A DNA stretch of 64,000 nt from Vicinamibacteria bacterium (lineage in GTDB: Bacteria; Acidobacteriota; Vicinamibacteria; Fen-336). Positions within the stretch are counted from its first letter, which is position 1; each line of letters starts with the position of its first letter. The position numbers and the translations under genes were made by a program. The DNA is taken from the NCBI GenBank assembly GCA_035570235.1, contig DATMML010000052.1, positions 26,271 to 90,270 on the forward strand, read 5' to 3'. Positions 9,288-17,439 of the stretch are shown piece after piece. The notes below the pieces were generated by a model. The model saw only the letters and a list, made by a program, of their open reading frames with translations, searched no databases and was not told where the DNA came from.

Positions 9288-12080
9288 ATGCTGGGATTCC
9301 TTCCGGTCCTGTTCATCGTGGTGGCGTCCCTCGCGCTTGCGATTGAGGCCCGCGATAGAGAGGACAAAGTCGGGCTCCTCGAGACTGCCCTGATCGCATG
9401 CCTGCTCTCTGGTGCCTGGCTGACGGCCGGGACGGAACTGCTGAGTCTTGGGCACAAGCTCCAATTCGGATGGGTACTCGCTTGGTGGGCCGCTCCCACC
9501 GCCGCGCTCACGGTTTTCGTCTTCGGCCAGCGCAGACGCCTGTCGGCCTGGGTCTCGAAGCCGTCGGCGATCACGCCACAAACGCGATGGCTCGTCCTCT
9601 TGGGCCTGAGCGTTGTCGCCGCCGCCGGACTGGTGGCCGTGTTGTCCCCCGTCAACAACTGGGACTGCCTCACCTACCACCTCCCGCGCCAGATCCACTG
9701 GATCCAGCAGCGCAGCGTGGCCTACTTCCCGGCCCGCAATATGCGGCAGGACATTCTGCCGCCCTTCGCTGAATTCGCGGGCACCCACCTCATGATCCTG
9801 TCCGGCGGCGACCGGTTTGCGAACCTCGTTCAGTGGTTCGCTTTGCCGATGAGCATGGCGGCCATCTCGCTGATCGCGCGAGACCTCGGTGGTTCTCCGT
9901 TTGCCCAGGCCCTCGGGGGCCTCCTGTTCGCCACCAATCCCGGTGTGTACATGTGGGCTACGAACGCCAAGAACGACCTCGTGCTCGCGGCCTGGCTCTC
10001 CTGCCTTGCGTGGCTGGTCCTGCGGACGCATCTCGACCGCCGCTGCGGTCGGGGTCGGGCGGCGCTCATCGGGATCGCTCTCGGCCTGTCGCTCCTTACC
10101 AAGAGCACCGCGGTCTTTTTCGCGGCGCCTCTCTGCGCTCTCCTTGGCGTCGTCCTCCTGCTCCAGCACGGGCTTTCTAGCTGGAGACAAGCCGCCTGGA
10201 TTGGAATGGCGGCCCTCCTGCTGAACGCCGGCTACTTCGTCCGCAACGAGCGATGGTTCGGCTCGCTGACGGGCCCCGTCAGCGTCGGAGAAGGCGGCTA
10301 CGCGGTGTTCGCCCAGACCCGTGAGCCGGCCGCTCTCGTCTCAGGCGTCGTGCGGAACGTGGCCATGCTGTTGGGTACCCCCAGCCCGGCCGTGAACGGA
10401 GCGCTCACGAAAGCGGTCGCCGAGCTCCACCGGCTGATCGGGTTCCCGCTGAATGACAGCCGTACCACCCTGCGCCCGGACATGGACTTCAGCGTGGGGG
10501 GCACCCTCTACGGCGGAGAGGATGTCATGACGGCACCGCTCCACATGCTGGTCGCGCTCGTTGTTCCCATCGTGGCCGCCGTCAAATGGCGGGGGGCAGG
10601 GTCGCGCCTCGGTTGGGTGTTCCTGGCGCTGCCATACCTCGGATTCGTCGGGATAGCCGGCTCCCTCACGTGGAGCATCTGGAACGCGCGCTACTACATC
10701 CCCTTCTGGTGTCTGTGGGCCCCGGCGGCGGCCGTCGCGCTGGCGGCCACCTTCCAGGAGAAGCTGCTGACCGCGCTAGCGATGGTAGCGGGCTTGTCTC
10801 TGCTCCCGACCGTGCTTTGGAACCCGATTCGTCCCCTGCTTGGCCCCGACAGCATTATCACTGCGGACCCGCTCGAGGCGATGCTCCGGTACCGGACGTC
10901 GTTGATTCAACCTTCGCTGGATGTGGCTGCCTTGGCTCGACGGCTCGGGCCTGCGCGCGTCGGTTTCGCACTGACCGGCGACGACCTCGAATACCACCTC
11001 CAGAAGATGCTGCTCGAGGCCGTGAAGCCGGAGCCCACGCTCTCCTCCTTCAACGCGTTGGTACCGAGGGGTCTTCTGAAGGACGAGCCCATACCCGACC
11101 TCGCGGTGGTGGTCCAGGATCTGTCGGCCGAGATCGTCCATGCCGCGAGCGGCACCGTATTTCTCCCCGTGGCGGAGTTCCCGCCCTACCGGATCTACTT
11201 GCCCCAGGGCAGCCGGGCCGCGACGCAGTTGAGGGGAGAGATCGCTACCGCTCATCGTGACGCGGCTCACGACTTCGACGGGGATGGCAGGGCCGACTTC
11301 ATCACGTTCGATCCCGATGCAGCCCTTTGGTGCATCCGCGGCTCCACCGCGGGCGAGTCCTGCCTCCAACACGGAGCGGCCGGGTACGAGCCGTTGCTCG
11401 GCGATTTTGACGGCGACGGCAAGACCGACTTGGCGGTGTTTCACGTAGCTACCGGTCTTTGGTTCATCCGGAACTCCTCGGACGGAAGGGTCGTCCAGAT
11501 CGCTCATGGTGGCCCCGGTAGCGTGCCCGTTCCCGCAGACTACGACGGAGACGGCAAGACGGACCTGGCCGTCTTCTATCCGGCCGAAGGCCTCTGGTAC
11601 ATCCGACGATCATCGGACGGAAGGGTCGTCCAGATCGCTCACGGCGGCCCCGGCAGCGTGCCCGTTCCCGCAGACTATGACGGAGACGGAAAGGCGGACG
11701 TGGCCGTCTTCTATCCCGCGCAGGGCGTTTGGTACATCCGACGATCGTCGGACGGACGCGTCACCCGGGAGGAGTTCGGCGGGCGCGACTACGTTCCCCT
11801 GCGCGGCGACTTTGACGGCGACGGCAAGAGCGACCTGGCGGTTGTCGATCCCACCGGTCGCTACTCCTTCATTCGGGGCTCCCGGAACGGAGCGACGTCG
11901 ACCTTTGACGTTCCCCGCAACATGGGCTGCATGCCGGTCCCTGCCGACTACGATGGAGACGGCCGGACCGACCTCGCCTTCTACTGTCGGGAGAGTGGGA
12001 TCTGGTGGGTGAGGTCGTCACGCAGCGGTGTCACGTTCACCCGGCGCTTTGGCGGTGCTAAGTTCATAGGCGTGAGATAA
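9288..12080 (+). CDS. Polytopic GT-C-like membrane protein with FG-GAP repeat tail
   Basis: The 930-residue protein combines two unrelated parts. Residues 1-560 have about 12 membrane segments, and the first large loop contains NWDCLTYHLPRQIHWIQQRS, resembling the Asp-bearing first loop of GT39/PMT-type glycosyltransferases. Residues about 650-930 are FG-GAP units with DFDGDGRAD, DYDGDGKTD and similar loops. Two of the units are nearly identical at DNA level (135-base period, 11481-11750). The topology would place the repeats outside the cytoplasm. Membrane glycosyltransferases do not normally carry such a tail, so it was probably acquired from neighbouring FG-GAP genes. It ends FIGVR-stop rather than PVN-stop. 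Confidence 0.8.
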   Translation: MLGFLPVLFIVVASLALAIEARDREDKVGLLETALIACLLSGAWLTAGTELLSLGHKLQFGWVLAWWAAPTAALTVFVFGQRRRLSAWVSKPSAITPQTRWLVLLGLSVVAAAGLVAVLSPVNNWDCLTYHLPRQIHWIQQRSVAYFPARNMRQDILPPFAEFAGTHLMILSGGDRFANLVQWFALPMSMAAISLIARDLGGSPFAQALGGLLFATNPGVYMWATNAKNDLVLAAWLSCLAWLVLRTHLDRRCGRGRAALIGIALGLSLLTKSTAVFFAAPLCALLGVVLLLQHGLSSWRQAAWIGMAALLLNAGYFVRNERWFGSLTGPVSVGEGGYAVFAQTREPAALVSGVVRNVAMLLGTPSPAVNGALTKAVAELHRLIGFPLNDSRTTLRPDMDFSVGGTLYGGEDVMTAPLHMLVALVVPIVAAVKWRGAGSRLGWVFLALPYLGFVGIAGSLTWSIWNARYYIPFWCLWAPAAAVALAATFQEKLLTALAMVAGLSLLPTVLWNPIRPLLGPDSIITADPLEAMLRYRTSLIQPSLDVAALARRLGPARVGFALTGDDLEYHLQKMLLEAVKPEPTLSSFNALVPRGLLKDEPIPDLAVVVQDLSAEIVHAASGTVFLPVAEFPPYRIYLPQGSRAATQLRGEIATAHRDAAHDFDGDGRADFITFDPDAALWCIRGSTAGESCLQHGAAGYEPLLGDFDGDGKTDLAVFHVATGLWFIRNSSDGRVVQIAHGGPGSVPVPADYDGDGKTDLAVFYPAEGLWYIRRSSDGRVVQIAHGGPGSVPVPADYDGDGKADVAVFYPAQGVWYIRRSSDGRVTREEFGGRDYVPLRGDFDGDGKSDLAVVDPTGRYSFIRGSRNGATSTFDVPRNMGCMPVPADYDGDGRTDLAFYCRESGIWWVRSSRSGVTFTRRFGGAKFIGVR
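11481..11750 (+). repeat. Two-copy 135-base tandem repeat within FG-GAP tail
   Basis: Two adjacent units of 135 bases (45 codons) starting GACGGAAGGGTCGTCCAG are nearly identical, differing mainly at silent or conservative positions. Other FG-GAP units in the same gene have diverged far more. This points to recent in-frame duplication of one propeller blade. Confidence 0.8.
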
Positions 12081-13840
12081 GCGAGGTCGTCACCCTGTGC
12101 GTCGGTCCCGTCGAGAGGCTCGGCGGGCGGGGTAGGACGGTCTTGGAGAGGGCGGTGGGTCTGACGGCGACAGAGGGCTTGCTCCGGACAAGGACCCTTA
12201 TTGCACGCGAGCCTTGGCGGTACCGAGGCCGACTACATCGGGAACGCTAGCGGATGTAACCCAGGGATCTCAGCCTGTCCATCGTCTCCTTGGCGAGGGT
12301 TTGGCCCTCAGCGTGGCCTACGCGGCCGGCCGTCTGGCGCCGAAGTGCTGCGTCCAGCATGGCGGCGAGCCGCGCGTAGCTTTGGGCGGCGCTCGACGAC
12401 AGGAGATTGCGACGCTCACCGGGGTCGGCCTCGAGGTCGTAGAGTTCCCGCTTATCGGGGGTGAGTGGGATGAAGGCACGACCGTATTGGGAGACCGTGT
12501 CCGCTCGTATTCTCAGAGTGTACTTGAGGTGCTCCGAGCGCACGCTCTTTGCCTCGGTGTCGCCCGCCAGGGATTCGCTATAGGCGAAGCTCGGTGATCC
12601 CTGGGCCCGGCCTTCCCACCGGGCCCTCAAAGAAACCCCCTGCATCTGTGTGGTGGGGCCGGATAGACGGACGACATCGAGGATCGTCGGCATGACGTCC
12701 AATGCGCTCGAGACCGACCGCATGCGAGTTCCTGCGTGCTGCTCGCTCGGGAGCTTGACAATGAGCGGGACGCGGACGAGTTCGTCGAAGAGCGTGTGGC
12801 CATGGCAGTCGTAAAAGGAGCACCAATCCCCGGCGTCGAGCGCTCTTTCGCCCAGCTGTTCGCCATGGTCACTCGTGAGAACGATGAGCGTCCGCTCATA
12901 GAGGCCCCTGGTCTTCAGGAACCCGATAAATTCGCCGACCCACCGATCCACGGCTCGGACTCCCCCCGTGTAGAGAGCATCGGAGACCACGGGGTCGAAC
13001 GCCCCGAAGTCCTTGAGAATCTGGACCGCCCGCGGCGATTCCCGTTCACGAGGCAGCCTTTGGTAAGCACCTTCGATCTCTGCCGCTTTGCTGCGGGGAA
13101 GGACGTCCGCGAGGAAGGTCGTTTCAAAATAGGGTGCGTGGACCTCGTAGGTATGCCAGAAGATGAAGAAGGGGCGATCCTTCTGGCCATCGATCCACGA
13201 GTACATCGTCCGCATGTCGCGGGAGTCAAGTTTGACCATAGACGTGTCGTAGACAGAAAAGCCCCGACCGAAGCCGATTTGTGGATCGACGCCGCCGCCC
13301 CCGGTGAAGGCTGCGGTAGCGAAGCCCTTGCCGGCAAATACCTCCGCCAGCGTCGTTCTCGAGGAGTTGAGCCTCTCGTACTCCCCGGGGCTGGCTCCCT
13401 GGATAACCTGCTTTATGCTCCTGATGGACGCGGTGACGCCGTGACTCGTGGGGTAGAGAGAGGTCAACAGGCTCATATGCGAGGGCGTCGTCCATGGGGC
13501 GGCGGCGATGTGCGCCTCGAAGAGTACTCCGTCGCGAGCGAGAGCGTCGATGTTCGGGCTTACAACCCGCGCCCTGTAGCCATAGCAGTTGAGGCGGTCC
13601 GCACGGAGCGTGTCGAGGGAGATGAGGACAACGTTGACAGCGCCTCGACCCCCGCAGGAGGAAAGAACGAGTAAGAGAAGTGCGGCCGACGCCCTCCGCC
13701 CCGTGGCCCTTAGCCACGCAGATTGTAAGACGGGCTTGGTAGCTAGACCCCTACCCGGCGCGTGCTCGGGGTCCGGGAGCCCGCCCGCTAGAACCGAAGG
13801 AGATGAGCCTGAACGAGGCCCCGGGCACAAAGAGCTGAAT
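11580..13840. repeat. Segmental duplication, copy A (FG-GAP tail, spacer, sulfatase gene)
   Basis: From the end of the FG-GAP coding region through the spacer and the whole sulfatase gene to its upstream flank, this stretch matches 14517-16425 in the same order and orientation. Shared landmarks include GTACATCCGACGA in the FG-GAP part, GGGTCTGACGGCGACA in the spacer, and GTCCGGGAGCC upstream of the sulfatase gene. Boundaries are approximate because they were read by eye. Confidence 0.85.
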
Positions 13841-13866
13841 CGCTTGTTACTCCAACTCAGTTCCAC
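12247..13866 (-). CDS. Sulfatase-like lipoprotein, copy A (alkaline phosphatase superfamily)
   Basis: The 539-residue protein has a lipobox-like LLLLVLSSC (Cys71) after a 55-residue N-terminal extension. Metal-site residues of the superfamily are visible: LISLDTLRADRLNCYGY (Asp85), the nucleophile loop APWTTPSHMSLLTS, and LTSDHGEQLGE. At the sulfatase C/S-x-P-x-R position the sequence is T126-T-P-S-H, so a formylglycine cannot form and Thr is the likely nucleophile, as in phosphoethanolamine and phosphoglycerol transferases. The extension matches non-coding sequence upstream of copy B and a one-base indel separates the frames, so the true start and export signal are doubtful. It is closely similar to the gene at 14820-16337. 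Confidence 0.82.
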   Translation of the reverse strand: MELSWSNKRFSSLCPGPRSGSSPSVLAGGLPDPEHAPGRGLATKPVLQSAWLRATGRRASAALLLLVLSSCGGRGAVNVVLISLDTLRADRLNCYGYRARVVSPNIDALARDGVLFEAHIAAAPWTTPSHMSLLTSLYPTSHGVTASIRSIKQVIQGASPGEYERLNSSRTTLAEVFAGKGFATAAFTGGGGVDPQIGFGRGFSVYDTSMVKLDSRDMRTMYSWIDGQKDRPFFIFWHTYEVHAPYFETTFLADVLPRSKAAEIEGAYQRLPRERESPRAVQILKDFGAFDPVVSDALYTGGVRAVDRWVGEFIGFLKTRGLYERTLIVLTSDHGEQLGERALDAGDWCSFYDCHGHTLFDELVRVPLIVKLPSEQHAGTRMRSVSSALDVMPTILDVVRLSGPTTQMQGVSLRARWEGRAQGSPSFAYSESLAGDTEAKSVRSEHLKYTLRIRADTVSQYGRAFIPLTPDKRELYDLEADPGERRNLLSSSAAQSYARLAAMLDAALRRQTAGRVGHAEGQTLAKETMDRLRSLGYIR

Positions 13867-13961
13867 TCCAGGCTGGCCCTTTCCGGCCGATCGATGACTA
13901 GCGGGGTTGAAGCTGGTGCTAGGAGAAGGTGGTCCCCGTCGTCATCCAACCAGGACGCACT

Positions 13962-14291
13962 CTAACCAATGGTCGCCCCCGCGACTAGGGCCTGACCATC
14001 AGCGTCCCCACCATGCTGGGATGGATGGAGCAGTGGTAGGGGGAACATCCCTGCCACCCCCATCGCTAGGGGAGCGTTGTTCGTGCCAGGGTTGACGGAA
14101 CCGGTGTCGTAGGCGCCGCCGTCTGCGGCGAGGAATAGCGTGCTCCGAACGTTGTTCAGCCAGAGAGGGTTCGAATAGCCGGGGCCCGGGTTGATGTCCT
14201 TCATTGGGTAGGCCGACTGGGCGCTCAGCGGGGCGGCGAGAATGAGAGACAGGCCTAGGGATGATGCGAGACCAACCAAGGGATGACGCAT
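13962..14291 (-). pseudogene. Chimeric pseudogene: ELWxxDGT-type N-terminus joined to frameshifted cupredoxin C-terminus
   Basis: The ATG at 14291 has a good AGGAG-type ribosome site and starts a signal peptide (SLGLSLILAAPLSAQS). The next residues, PMKDINPGPGYSNPLWLNNV, resemble proteins with ELWxxDGTxxGT repeats. After LFLAADGG the sequence switches to the second half of a plastocyanin-like cupredoxin (YDTGSVNPGTNNAPLAMGVA). A run of five C bases (14039-14043 on the plus strand) then shifts the frame. In the corrected frame it reads YHCSIHPSMVGTLMVRP-stop (13985), which carries the C-x4-H-x4-M-like copper ligands. As written, the frame runs on to 13962 without the copper site. Probably non-functional, unless the extra C is a sequencing error. 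Confidence 0.7.
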
Positions 14292-14819
14292 GGGCCTCTC
14301 CTCTCGCTGAAGAGTGGAGACGTGGAGTAGGACCAAAGAGAGGGCCTGCCAAAGCCGGGATTCCCGTCCGCCCCATCTGGGGCGCCCACCGACTACTTTG
14401 CGCCCCATTTCGAAACCGGTCAAGGAGGCGCACAGGCGCACCCTAGAAATGTCACTGTGCGAAAACTAGGCAGGCCCCCTGACAGGGAAATCGGGAGGCG
14501 ACATGGAAGAGTAGCGATCTTCCTCCGCGGAAGGCCTCAGGTACATCCGACGACTATCGGACCGGGGCGTGACGCGGGACGTGTTCGGCGGGCCAAGCGT
14601 CGTTCCCCGTTGCGGCGACTTCGACGGCGACGGCAAGGGGACGACCTGGCGGTTGTCGAATCCCACGGATCGCTACCCGGAGCCACGGAGCCAGCGCGCG
14701 GCTACCGCGCCCTTCGAGAGGAGTGATGGGGTCTGACGGCGACACACGTCTGCTCGGTGAGGAGGACCCCTTATGGCACCCGAGCGGGGAGGTGGCGAGG
14801 CCGACCACATCCGGAAGCG
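14292..14819. other. Gene-poor spacer containing FG-GAP remnant and duplicated flank
   Basis: Between the chimeric pseudogene and sulfatase copy B there is no intact gene. 14517-14685 is a decayed FG-GAP segment, annotated separately. 14720-14815 is the duplicated spacer that in copy A lies at about 12150-12245. 14292-14516 shows no coding sequence or site that I recognise, beyond the leader of the pseudogene. Confidence 0.6.
14517..14685 (+). pseudogene. Decayed FG-GAP repeat fragment, duplicate of tail at 11.6-11.9 kb
   Basis: The DNA closely follows the FG-GAP part of the gene ending at 12080: GTACATCCGACGA, then GTGTTCGGCGGGC, then GACTTCGACGGCGACGGCAA, and GACCTGGCGGTTGTCGA. An extra G after the GACGGCAAG loop shifts the frame and no start codon is present. 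About the last 200 bases of the original tail are missing. It marks the left end of duplication copy B. Confidence 0.8.
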
Positions 14820-16337
14820 TTAACGGACGTAGCCCAGGGACCTCAGCCTGTCAATCGTCTCCTTGTCGAGGGTCTGGCGCTCAGCCTGGCCTACGCGGCC
14901 GGCTGTCTGGCGCCGCAGTGCCGCGTCCAGCACGGTGGCGAGACGCTCCCGGGCAGGGTCGGCGTTCGGCAACAGGAGGTTGTGGGTCTCGCCCGGGTCA
15001 GCCACCAAGTCGTAGAGTTCTCGCGTGTCGGGCGCCGATGGGATGAAGGCGCGGCCGCTTTGGGCGACGGTTCCCGCTGGTATTCTCACGATGTACTTGA
15101 GGTGTTCCGAGCGCACACTCTTTGCCTCGGCATGGCCTGCTAGGGACTCGCTATAGGCGAAGCGCGGCGGTCCCTGTACGCCGCCTTCCCACCGCGACCG
15201 CAAGGACTCCCCCTGCATCTGGGTCGTGGGGCCGCGTACAGCGGCAACATCGAGAATCGTCGGCATCACGTCCACGGTGCTCGAGACCGATGGCACACGG
15301 ACTCCAGCGTGCCGCTCTCCCGGAAGCTTGACGATGAGCGGGACGTGGATGAGTTCGTCGAAGACCGTTTGGCCATGGCAGTCGTACCAGCTCGAATAGC
15401 ACCAATCGCCGGCGTCGAGGGGCCTCTCGCCCAACTGTTCCCCATGGTCACTAGTGAGAACGATGAGTGTTTGATGGTAGAGGCCCTTCTTTTTCAAACT
15501 GTCCACAAACTCTCCGACCCACCGATCCGCGGCCCGGACTCCCCCGGTGTACAGCGCATCGGAGGCGACGGGGTCGAAGGCGCCAAAATCTCTCAGGATT
15601 TGGACGGGTTTGGCCGACTCCGGCTGTTCGGCCGGGGGCAGCCTTTGGTACGCGGCCTCGAGGTGGGCGGCTTTCTTGCGCGGAAGGACGTCGGCAAGGA
15701 ACGTTGTCTCCAAGTAGGGTCCGTGGACCTGGTAGGTGTGCCAGAACAGGAAAAAGGGGCGATCCTGCTGACCATCGATCCACGAGCACATCCTCCCCAC
15801 ATTCTTGGTATTGAGCCGAAACATGGACGTCTCGTAAACGGCAAAGCCTCGATCGAAGCCGATCCGCGGATCGAGGGCCTTCCCGCCAGTGAAGGCGCCC
15901 GTTGCGAACCCCTCGCGGGCAAACACCTCGGCCAGCGTCGTCTTCGACGAAGCGAGTCTCTCGTAGTCGCCTGGCCGCTGCGTTGTGTGCATGACCTTGC
16001 TGATGCCTTCGAAAGACGCCGTGACGCCATGGCTCGTGGGAACGAGTGACGTAAACAGACTCATGTGGGAGGGCGTGGTCCAAGGTGCGGCGGCGATGTG
16101 CGTCTCGAAAAGCACTCCATCCCTTGCAAGGGCATCGATGTTCGGACTCACAATCCTCGTCCGGTAGCCGTAGCAGTTGAGGCGGTCGGCCCGGAGCGTG
16201 TCGAGGGAGATGAGGACAACGTTGACCACGCCTCTAGGCGCGCACGAGGACAGAACGATGGAGAGTAAACCGACTAACGCGTTCCGACCCGTGCCACCTA
16301 CCACGCAGATTGAACGACTGGCTGAGAAGCGAAACAA
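14820..16337 (-). CDS. Sulfatase-like lipoprotein, copy B (alkaline phosphatase superfamily)
   Basis: This is the close paralogue of the gene at 12247-13866, 505 residues from a TTG at 16337. A GTG at 16304 would give a textbook lipoprotein signal (MVGGTGRNALVGLLSIVLSSC is the 21-residue span; Cys32 in the longer numbering), and I consider that start more likely. Conserved motifs are LISLDTLRADRLNCYGY, WTTPSHMSLFTS and LTSDHGEQLGE. The nucleophile position is Thr87, followed by T-P-S-H, so it is not a canonical formylglycine sulfatase. Both copies keep the C-terminal DRLRSLGYVR-type ending. The likely site is the periplasm or the outer membrane's inner face; the substrate is unknown. Confidence 0.84.
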   Translation of the reverse strand: MFRFSASRSICVVGGTGRNALVGLLSIVLSSCAPRGVVNVVLISLDTLRADRLNCYGYRTRIVSPNIDALARDGVLFETHIAAAPWTTPSHMSLFTSLVPTSHGVTASFEGISKVMHTTQRPGDYERLASSKTTLAEVFAREGFATGAFTGGKALDPRIGFDRGFAVYETSMFRLNTKNVGRMCSWIDGQQDRPFFLFWHTYQVHGPYLETTFLADVLPRKKAAHLEAAYQRLPPAEQPESAKPVQILRDFGAFDPVASDALYTGGVRAADRWVGEFVDSLKKKGLYHQTLIVLTSDHGEQLGERPLDAGDWCYSSWYDCHGQTVFDELIHVPLIVKLPGERHAGVRVPSVSSTVDVMPTILDVAAVRGPTTQMQGESLRSRWEGGVQGPPRFAYSESLAGHAEAKSVRSEHLKYIVRIPAGTVAQSGRAFIPSAPDTRELYDLVADPGETHNLLLPNADPARERLATVLDAALRRQTAGRVGQAERQTLDKETIDRLRSLGYVR

Positions 16338-16485
16338 CTATCCGGCGTCAGCTCGAGGTCCGGGAGCCTGCCCGCTAGAAGCGAAGGATGTGAGTCTGAA
16401 GGAGACCCCGCGCGCGAAGGGCCGAAGCCGAACCTCCAAGCCTGGGTCAAAGAGACGGTTGGGTTCGGCGTGACAACGTGCGCCT

Positions 16486-17439
16486 TCAGTTCCACTTCAC
16501 GCTTGCCGTGTCACAGATCCCCTGGGTGTTCTGGACGTTTACGAGAAACGTCGAGCGCTCGGCGCCCTCAGGGGTTGACTCGCTCCAGGGGTCGATCGCC
16601 CACGCCACGAACACACAGGGACCGGTAGGCACGACCGAGGATTCCAGTGCTTGCGGCTCGAGCTTGGACCCCGGGGCGGGGGCGTGTTCGAATCGGAACA
16701 CAAAATGACGTGCCTCGCTCCCCGTATTCTCGAGGGTCCATTGACAGGCGGTCCGTGCAGCGCAAGGCTGCATCCCGATCGTGCCCGCCTCCCGATCTCC
16801 ATCCAATGACCGAGGGACCGCACACTCCGGCCCGCAGCCGGGAGGGTTGATGATCCAGGCCGCGACCTTCGCCCCGCTCTTCTTCGGCGAGACCACGGCA
16901 TCCTTGTCGATGATGGTCGCGGACTTGAGGATCTTGCCCTCGAGCCTTACCTCGACGTTCATCTTGTAGCCCGGGGGCAGGGTTAGACCCACTTCGGGCT
17001 TGGTGGCACCCGCGCCCCCTTCGGCTTTGACGGCGTGAACGCCCGCATAAATGAAATGGCGCAGAGGTTGGCCGCCCGCCGGGGGTGTGTTGCCCCGGAG
17101 CTCGGGGACGCGGAAGGTCTTGGCGGCCGAGCTCCCGGCCGGACCCTCGCCGAGCACTGTGGCCAGGACGGGATAGGCGCTCACGTCGTAAGAGCGGCCG
17201 TCACACTCCAGCCAGCCCCGGCGGTTCAACTCTTCGGTGATCCCTGCCCCCTCGGCCTTGCCGGGTGCGACGAAGGCCCGGATCTCGCCGACAATCCAAC
17301 CCTCCTTCGATACCAGGGGAGGTCCTGGTCTGGCGGACGCGGGCTTTGTGGGTGGCACTGATTGCGAGGGCTGCGTCGCGCCAACCGCCGAGGCCAGCAC
17401 GCAAAGCCAACCCGCCAGGGTCAGAGTGTCACTGCGCAT
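16486..17439 (-). CDS. Secreted protein with phage-tail-collar-like domain
   Basis: The start at 17439 follows GGAGGG by 7-8 bases and gives a signal peptide (LTLAGWLCVLASAVGA). Residues about 45-130 match the tail-collar fold found in Mdp-type proteins: GEIRAFVAPG, then RGWLECDGRSYDVSAYPVLA, and TFRVPELRGN. The C-terminal 180 residues are not recognised; they contain several cysteines (PPGCGPECAVP, MQPCAARTACQW) that could form disulfides. Tail-collar domains also occur in bacterial secreted proteins, and no phage genes surround it, so I read it as a host exported protein. It is divergent from the FG-GAP gene at 17886. Confidence 0.7.
   Translation of the reverse strand: MRSDTLTLAGWLCVLASAVGATQPSQSVPPTKPASARPGPPLVSKEGWIVGEIRAFVAPGKAEGAGITEELNRRGWLECDGRSYDVSAYPVLATVLGEGPAGSSAAKTFRVPELRGNTPPAGGQPLRHFIYAGVHAVKAEGGAGATKPEVGLTLPPGYKMNVEVRLEGKILKSATIIDKDAVVSPKKSGAKVAAWIINPPGCGPECAVPRSLDGDREAGTIGMQPCAARTACQWTLENTGSEARHFVFRFEHAPAPGSKLEPQALESSVVPTGPCVFVAWAIDPWSESTPEGAERSTFLVNVQNTQGICDTASVKWN

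Larger units (their letters stand above)
14517..16425. repeat. Segmental duplication, copy B
   Basis: This is the second copy of the block at 11580-13840, in the same order: FG-GAP fragment, spacer, sulfatase gene on the minus strand, and upstream flank. The FG-GAP part is truncated, while the sulfatase frame is intact. The two copies are direct repeats separated by about 680 bases that hold the chimeric pseudogene. No transposase, terminal inverted repeats or target-site duplications are apparent at the edges. Confidence 0.85.

Noticed and set aside
11580..16425. Possible composite transposon formed by the direct repeats
   Set aside because: No transposase, terminal inverted repeats or target duplications were seen at the edges.
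16486..17439. Possible prophage because of a tail-collar domain
   Set aside because: No other phage gene is nearby, the protein has a signal peptide, and such domains are common in bacterial secreted proteins.
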